Assembly: GCA_024690965.1 (NCBI GenBank)
Contig: JAILOG010000002.1
Location: 87,081-151,080 of the forward strand
Source of the DNA: Clostridiales bacterium
Lineage (GTDB): Bacteria; Bacillota; Clostridia; Oscillospirales; Acutalibacteraceae
DNA length: 64,000 bases
Direction: 5' to 3'
Made by a program: the position numbers and the translations under genes
Shown here: one piece after another, positions 60,160 through 64,000 of the stretch
How the letters are laid out: the number at the start of each line of letters is the position of its first letter
Numbering within the stretch: the first letter of the stretch is position 1
Notes under the pieces: model-generated
What the model was told of the DNA's origin: nothing
Seen by the model: the letters and a program-made list of their open reading frames with translations, nothing else
Databases searched by the model: none

Positions 60160-61050
60160 ATGGGCAAAGAACAGAAAAAAGGCTTAATAATAAAGGCAAC
60201 GGGCGGATTTTATTATGTTGAAACGGAAACCACGGTTTATGAGTGTAAGGCGCGCGGCGTTTTCAGAAAAAACAGTATTTCTCCTGTTGTAGGCGATACT
60301 GTTACAATAGAGATCCCCGATGAGGGTTACGCGTTGATAAACGATATAGAAAAGCGCAAGAATTATATCGTGCGCCCCCCGCTTTCCAATATAGACAATC
60401 TGGTTTTGGTGGTGTCTACTACCGAGCCTGAGCCAAACGCGCTTATTATTGATAAAATGCTTGCCGTTGCCGAGATAAACGACATAAATCCCATAATTGT
60501 ATTCACAAAAGCAGATCTGAAGCAATCCTGCGGTTTAGAGCAAATATACCGCGATTCGGGATTTGACGTGTTCAGCTGTTTTGAGGGCATTATGGAGAAT
60601 AAAGATTCATTTCTTGAAATGCTTCGCGGCAACAAGATAACTGCGCTTACGGGGAATTCAGGTGTGGGTAAATCTACGCTCATAAACGGACTTTTTCCAA
60701 ATTTAAGCCTTCAAACGGGAGATATAAGCAAAAAGCTCGGCAGAGGCCGTCACACGACAAGAACGGTAGAGCTTTTTAAAACAGGCGATTTTTACATAGC
60801 GGATACACCCGGTTTCTCAACATTTGATATGCAAAGGTACGATATAAAGAAAAAAGAGGAGCTTGCGTATTGCTTTAGAGAATTTAACGATTATATAGGT
60901 ACGTGCAGATATTCTTCATGTACACATATTTGTGAGCCCGGCTGTGCCGTAATTGATGCGATGAATAACGGGCATATACATAAAAGCCGCTACAACAGCT
61001 ACTGTTCTATGTACAATGAGATAAAAGACTTAAAGGACTGGATGGAATAG
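60160..61050 (+). CDS. rsgA: ribosome small subunit-dependent GTPase RsgA
   Basis: 296 residues, a circularly permuted GTPase: OB-fold N-terminus (about 1-70), G4 'VFTKADL' before G1 'GNSGVGKSTLING' (near 167), G3 'DTPGFS' and a C-terminal zinc site C-x4-C-x-H-x2-C-x3-C in 'CRYSSCTHICEPGC'. It helps mature the 30S subunit. It is the last gene of the operon; rpe and thiN, often next, are absent because the tRNA-Trp and the GC-rich region follow. Confidence 0.96.
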   Translation: MGKEQKKGLIIKATGGFYYVETETTVYECKARGVFRKNSISPVVGDTVTIEIPDEGYALINDIEKRKNYIVRPPLSNIDNLVLVVSTTEPEPNALIIDKMLAVAEINDINPIIVFTKADLKQSCGLEQIYRDSGFDVFSCFEGIMENKDSFLEMLRGNKITALTGNSGVGKSTLINGLFPNLSLQTGDISKKLGRGRHTTRTVELFKTGDFYIADTPGFSTFDMQRYDIKKKEELAYCFREFNDYIGTCRYSSCTHICEPGCAVIDAMNNGHIHKSRYNSYCSMYNEIKDLKDWME

Positions 61051-61128
61051 CTGCTGTAATTCTTCGGGATTGACTTTATGCGGTATTATAAAACAATAAC
61101 AACGAAATTTATTTCTTTGCAAAATATA

Positions 61129-61158
61129 TTGACATTTGCCCCGCCTTTGTGGTATTAT
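61129..61158 (+). promoter_or_regulatory. promoter of tRNA-Trp
   Basis: TTGACA (61129-61134), 18-nt spacer, TATTAT (61153-61158), about 40 bp before the tRNA. Confidence 0.7.
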
Positions 61159-61198
61159 ACTCTCCGCAAGTAAAAGGCCTTGCGGTAAGTGAATATTT

Positions 61199-61274
61199 AG
61201 GGGTATAGCTCAGTTGGTAGAGCAGCGGTCTCCAAAACCGCGTGCCGAGGGTTCAAGTCCTTCTGCCCCTGCCA
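61199..61274 (+). tRNA. tRNA-Trp (anticodon CCA)
   Basis: A full cloverleaf: acceptor AGGGGTA / TGCCCCT, D-arm GCTC...GAGC, anticodon loop CTCCAAA (anticodon CCA), T-arm GGGTTCAAGTCC, discriminator G and encoded CCA at 61272-61274. Sequence composition changes soon after its 3' end. Confidence 0.95.
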
Positions 61275-61304
61275 TCAAGAGGGTACGAAAAAGATGTACC
61301 CCGC

Positions 61305-61333
61305 AAAAAGCCCGATTTTATCGGGCTTTTTCG
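61305..61333. terminator. terminator after tRNA-Trp
   Basis: The perfect stem AAAAAGCCCGA / TCGGGCTTTTT (61305-61331), usable in both directions. A GGGTAC/GTACCC hairpin (61281-61301) precedes it. Confidence 0.85.
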
Positions 61334-61440
61334 CTACCCCAAAGCCGTTTTTCAGAGTTTCAAAATCGTAGATGAAAAAACGGCGTTTTCCCTTTGAGGA
61401 TAGATACGAACCCAAGTAACAACTGAACACAGAACAAGGA

Positions 61441-61476
61441 CGGCAGATAGTCACAAGCACTACCTGCCGATTTTTG
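61441..61476 (+). terminator. leader hairpin 1 upstream of the element genes
   Basis: The arms CGGCAGATAGT / ACTACCTGCCG with one mismatch, followed by ATTTTTG. It is part of a two-hairpin leader before the gene at 61551. Confidence 0.45.
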
Positions 61477-61485
61477 TTTCCATCG

Positions 61486-61525
61486 GAGCCAATCGTTTTG
61501 AAAAGAAACGGTTGGCTCTTTTTTT
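61486..61525 (+). terminator. leader hairpin 2 (terminator) upstream of the element genes
   Basis: A 13-bp stem GAGCCAATCGTTT / AAACGGTTGGCTC (one wobble) with a T7 tail (61519-61525), ending 25 bp before the ATG at 61551. It would stop read-through into the element genes unless antiterminated. Confidence 0.75.
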
Positions 61526-61550
61526 ATTTCACAGACAAAGGAGCAAGACG

Positions 61551-62246
61551 ATGATCTTTTCAGATTCACCGAGTCAGAAAGCCCTCGAGCGGATGATGAC
61601 GCAGATAAAGGGCTTCCCCCCACGAGGCAGCGGCGTGATGGTTCTGCGCCGTTTTGAATACACGGCAGAAATGTGCGACTGCCGTCTGTGCCTCTATTAC
61701 AACAGAAAGAAAAAATGCACAGTCAGCCAATGCCCATGCATCGAGGAACGAATTGTTGCCGGAGCAGCAGGTCGATCAGAGGTCATGACTGAAACTATGA
61801 AGGACATCCACAACGCCGCCTTTCGCAAACGGCTCATTCAATTCATCAGAGAAAGTGAGGAACTACCCATGAACTTCAGAAACGAAAAACACCGCTTGGC
61901 TTTCGACGAGGCCATCCGCAAACTCAACAAGAAAAACTTTGCCTTGATGTCTGCACTCTACCTCCTGACCGCCGAGCACAAGCTCTGGATGCAGATCAGA
62001 AACTTCGTGGAGCGCAACGAGATCAAGTTCGACCGCTTCAAGCCGAAGGACAGCACCGAGAACGGATATACTCTCCTCTGCTGTGCCAAAGACCTCTACC
62101 TCGGCACGAAACACATCACGATCAGCGATCTCGCCGATACAGAGCTGGTCGCACCCAGGATGTTCGCTCTGATCTGCAACGCTATGGCGATCCGCAGATT
62201 CGGTCTTGGCGCCATTCAATATAAGGAAAGGACGGCTCAGAAATGA
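61551..62246 (+). CDS. Cys-rich accessory protein of a mobile element
   Basis: 231 residues from the ATG at 61551 (AAAGGAG 7 nt upstream). A possible zinc site C-x-C-x2-C...C-x4-C-x-C lies at about residues 43-64 ('CDCRLCLYYNRKKKC', 'SQCPC'). The C-terminal half (about 115-225) is helical ('LAFDEAIRKLNKKNFALMSALYLLTAEHKLW' in parts). I associate this architecture with Firmicute conjugative elements but cannot name the function. Its codon use is GC-rich compared with the chromosome. The stop overlaps the next start (ATGA). Confidence 0.7.
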   Translation: MIFSDSPSQKALERMMTQIKGFPPRGSGVMVLRRFEYTAEMCDCRLCLYYNRKKKCTVSQCPCIEERIVAGAAGRSEVMTETMKDIHNAAFRKRLIQFIRESEELPMNFRNEKHRLAFDEAIRKLNKKNFALMSALYLLTAEHKLWMQIRNFVERNEIKFDRFKPKDSTENGYTLLCCAKDLYLGTKHITISDLADTELVAPRMFALICNAMAIRRFGLGAIQYKERTAQK

Positions 62247-63397
62247 TTAAAATCAGAATCAGGAATGACGATCACGAGATCGACCTGCAGTTTCCCATCA
62301 GCGAAAACAAACTGTACGCAAAGCTTGCTGAGATCCACGCCATTGAGGGCAAGGATGCCCCACAGTCAGCATTCGTGACAGAGGTCTACTGGCCGGAAGA
62401 ATTCTCCATGCTGAAAGACCGCTTCGCCAATCTGGACGAGCTGAACTACCTCGCAAAGAGGATGGAGAGCTTCGACTACCACGAATACGATCAGTTCCTT
62501 ATCGGCATCACCAAGCTGGAAAACCCCACCGAGAAGGATCTCATCAATCTGACCTTCAACCTCGACCACTTCACGCTGTGCAAGGATGTCAGCGGCTATG
62601 GGAAGATCGGCAGAGAGTATGTGATGAATACGGAAGGCGCCGTTCCCGCCCACGACGAGGATGATCCGAAATACGCCGCCATCGGCAAGGATCTCATAGA
62701 CCGAGGACTTGCGCAGATCACTGCAAAAGGTCTGCTCATCTATAATCCCTTCGACGAGCTGACCGAAGTATACGACGGTCAGACCTTCCCCGAATACTTC
62801 TATGCGAATACCCTTGCCAGCGCAGAGGTTAGCTACAACGGTCGTACCGAACTGCTCCTGCTCCCCGGTGAAGAACTCGCAATCCAGAAGGCGCTTGCCC
62901 GTCTCGGCGCTCCTTCCGACAGCGACTGTGATATCAAGTTCTGCCTTAATCAAGGAGAGGATGACGTCTGGGAGGAACGCATCGAAGGCATCATCCGCAG
63001 TGAAGGGCTGTATGAGGCAAACAAAATGCTCCGCTCGCTTGACACTGGCGACATGGATTGGGACAAGCTGACTGCCGCCGTCGAGCTCGCCGACGTAAAG
63101 AGCGCCGCCAACATTGCCGCCGTCGCACAGCACCTCGGAGAGTTTGGCTTCCTCCCCGACGCAAAGAGCGAATCCGACGTCGGTCACTTCCTCGTGGACA
63201 ATGTGGACGAGTATACGATGAACATCGAGATGGAGGAATACTTCGACTTCTCCGGCTTCGGAGAGTATTACGCCGATGAGCACGACGGACAGTTTGTGAG
63301 CGGCGGCTTCGTCTATTTCGACAGCGACAGAACCTTGGATGAGTTTCTCGAGGAACTCGAGTCCGAGGATGAGGGCATGGATATGGGAGGTATGTGA
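62243..63397 (+). CDS. ArdA-like antirestriction protein
   Basis: 384 residues, strongly acidic. 'LDELNYLAKRMESFDYHEYDQFLIGI' near residues 62-87 and 'DEHDGQFVSGGFVYFDSDRTLDEF' near the C-terminus resemble ArdA-family proteins of gut Firmicutes, which mimic DNA and block type I restriction of incoming elements. The high Asp/Glu content fits DNA mimicry. It is longer than classical ArdA (about 165 residues), so only part need be ArdA-like. Translationally coupled to the genes on both sides. Confidence 0.6.
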   Translation: MIKIRIRNDDHEIDLQFPISENKLYAKLAEIHAIEGKDAPQSAFVTEVYWPEEFSMLKDRFANLDELNYLAKRMESFDYHEYDQFLIGITKLENPTEKDLINLTFNLDHFTLCKDVSGYGKIGREYVMNTEGAVPAHDEDDPKYAAIGKDLIDRGLAQITAKGLLIYNPFDELTEVYDGQTFPEYFYANTLASAEVSYNGRTELLLLPGEELAIQKALARLGAPSDSDCDIKFCLNQGEDDVWEERIEGIIRSEGLYEANKMLRSLDTGDMDWDKLTAAVELADVKSAANIAAVAQHLGEFGFLPDAKSESDVGHFLVDNVDEYTMNIEMEEYFDFSGFGEYYADEHDGQFVSGGFVYFDSDRTLDEFLEELESEDEGMDMGGM

Positions 63398-63399
63398 GC

Positions 63400-64000
63400 A
63401 TGAAAATCAATGCAGTTATCGAAAACAAAGACGGCGGCACACTCGTGCTGGACTTTCCCCGAAGCATCTACGACGTGTACGAAAAGATCCAGTCGGTGGG
63501 CATCAGAAAGTCCCCGCATCAGATCACTCTTTCCGATGAGGAAGGCAATGACGTGCGCGTCAAGCTGTATTCTGAGGACGAGGTCGGAAAGCACCTCCTC
63601 TTGACGCTCAACGGGCAGAACACATTGGCAGACGCCAATCTGCTGGCTTTCATGGTAGACAACGCCAAAGAAGATTTCCGCTCCAAGCTCGAACAGAAGC
63701 TGTTTCACAATCAATACGGCTCCATGCAGGAGGTCACGGATGATATCAAGAAAATGCTCTATGAATCAGGACCGATTAAGGCGGTGTTCTACTGCCCCCT
63801 CGTTGGAGAAGTGACCGATGATGAGGGCTTCAACTCTCCCGTCGACGGTCGTTTCCTCAAGAGCTATGCATGGGCTATCGAAGAAGCCCTGGAAGCCGAT
63901 ACTGCCGACGATGAAATGGACATGGCTGAATTCTTCGATGAGGATGACGGTGTCAAAGCAAAGCTCGTATCAGCCAAATGGGGCGTGGAAACCTACCGCG
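63400..64000 (+). CDS. acidic accessory protein of a mobile element, 3'-truncated by window edge
   Basis: An ATG at 63400 with GGGAGG (63385-63390) 9 nt upstream opens a frame that stays open for 200 codons to the window end. It begins MKINAVIENKDGGTLVLDFP and has 'SIYDVYEKIQSVGIRKSP', 'EVGKHLLLTLNGQNTLADANLLAFMVD' (in parts) and an acidic stretch 'EALEADTADDEMDMAEFFDED'. It follows the ArdA-like gene by 2 nt with the same GC-rich codon style. The function is not recognised; another small DNA-mimic or conjugation accessory protein is possible. Confidence 0.75.
   Translation, partial: MKINAVIENKDGGTLVLDFPRSIYDVYEKIQSVGIRKSPHQITLSDEEGNDVRVKLYSEDEVGKHLLLTLNGQNTLADANLLAFMVDNAKEDFRSKLEQKLFHNQYGSMQEVTDDIKKMLYESGPIKAVFYCPLVGEVTDDEGFNSPVDGRFLKSYAWAIEEALEADTADDEMDMAEFFDEDDGVKAKLVSAKWGVETYR

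Larger units (their letters stand above)
61275..64000. mobile_element. left end of a putative integrated (conjugative-type) element next to tRNA-Trp
   Basis: From about 61.5 kb coding style changes: Leu CTC/CTG, Ile ATC, Lys AAG and Asp GAC dominate, unlike the ATA/AAA-rich chromosome to the left. The three genes are small, tightly packed and of the accessory kind (Cys-rich protein, ArdA-like protein, acidic protein). A tRNA gene is a common integration site. No integrase, relaxase or att repeat is visible, so the element and its exact boundary are inference. Confidence 0.55.

Noticed and set aside
62366..63283. 305-codon minus-strand frame opposite the ArdA-like gene
   Set aside because: GC-rich codon bias of the plus-strand gene creates long open antisense frames; the plus-strand gene has ribosome sites and coupled neighbours, the antisense frame has neither.

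Overview
The window is one continuous stretch of an anaerobic, spore-forming, low-GC Firmicute of the Clostridia. A gut Ruminococcaceae or Oscillospiraceae relative is the best guess. The reasons are strong GGAGG ribosome sites with frequent TTG starts, sporulation genes (ypeB, spoVAD, spoIID, cotJABC), a CIRCE-controlled hrcA-grpE-dnaK-dnaJ operon, cdaA-cdaR, the electron-bifurcating NfnAB pair, and five secreted proteins with type I dockerins of one sequence style. The species assignment is inference. No cohesin or scaffoldin gene is in the window.

Layout. 1-7.4 kb: the end of a DUF2804 gene, a secreted dockerin protein behind a phosphohexomutase, an ABC ATPase without a permease, a CaCA-type cation exchanger and ypeB. 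7.6-13.5 kb: a compact five-gene minus-strand operon (ATP-grasp, opine dehydrogenase, PP-loop ATPase, second ATP-grasp, CapA-like protein), the most unusual unit here. 13.5-14.1 kb: a tRNA-Arg followed by two tandem copies of the same terminator. 14.1-25.4 kb: a long minus-strand run with spoVAD, a flavodoxin, a membrane-anchored exported protein, a cyclase-family hydrolase, mnmA, nadA, a ThiF/TcdA protein, nfnB, nfnA, cdaR and cdaA. 25.6-30.5 kb: the heat-shock operon. 30.5-34 kb: a beta-helix membrane protein, MscS and SpoIID. 34-39.8 kb: a membrane protein, an LRR-dockerin protein, thrS, a DegV protein and a small orphan. 39.8-48.6 kb: a small peptide gene with its own strong promoter and terminator, a Na/Pi cotransporter, and a dockerin-rich accessory stretch (papain-like protease, multidomain protein, nucleotidyltransferase-like protein, minimal dockerin protein). 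48.8-49.9 kb: cotJABC. 50.1-61.1 kb: the conserved Firmicute housekeeping operon rpoZ-priA-def-fmt-Zn protease-rsmB-rlmN-PP2C-PASTA kinase-rsgA.

61.2-64 kb: a tRNA-Trp gene, then an abrupt change to GC-rich codon use and genes of the kind carried on conjugative elements (a Cys-rich protein, an ArdA-like antirestriction protein and a further acidic protein cut by the window edge). This looks like one end of an integrated element next to the tRNA.

The main candidate for an undescribed system is the opine dehydrogenase/ATP-grasp/PP-loop/CapA operon. It has the parts to make an N-carboxyalkyl amino acid (an opine) and join it by ATP-dependent ligation, possibly to a surface polymer. That product is inference only. 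Smaller oddities include a 35-bp tandem duplication that rewrites the end of cdaR, the duplicated tRNA terminator, and a secreted protein that is little more than a dockerin and an acidic tail.
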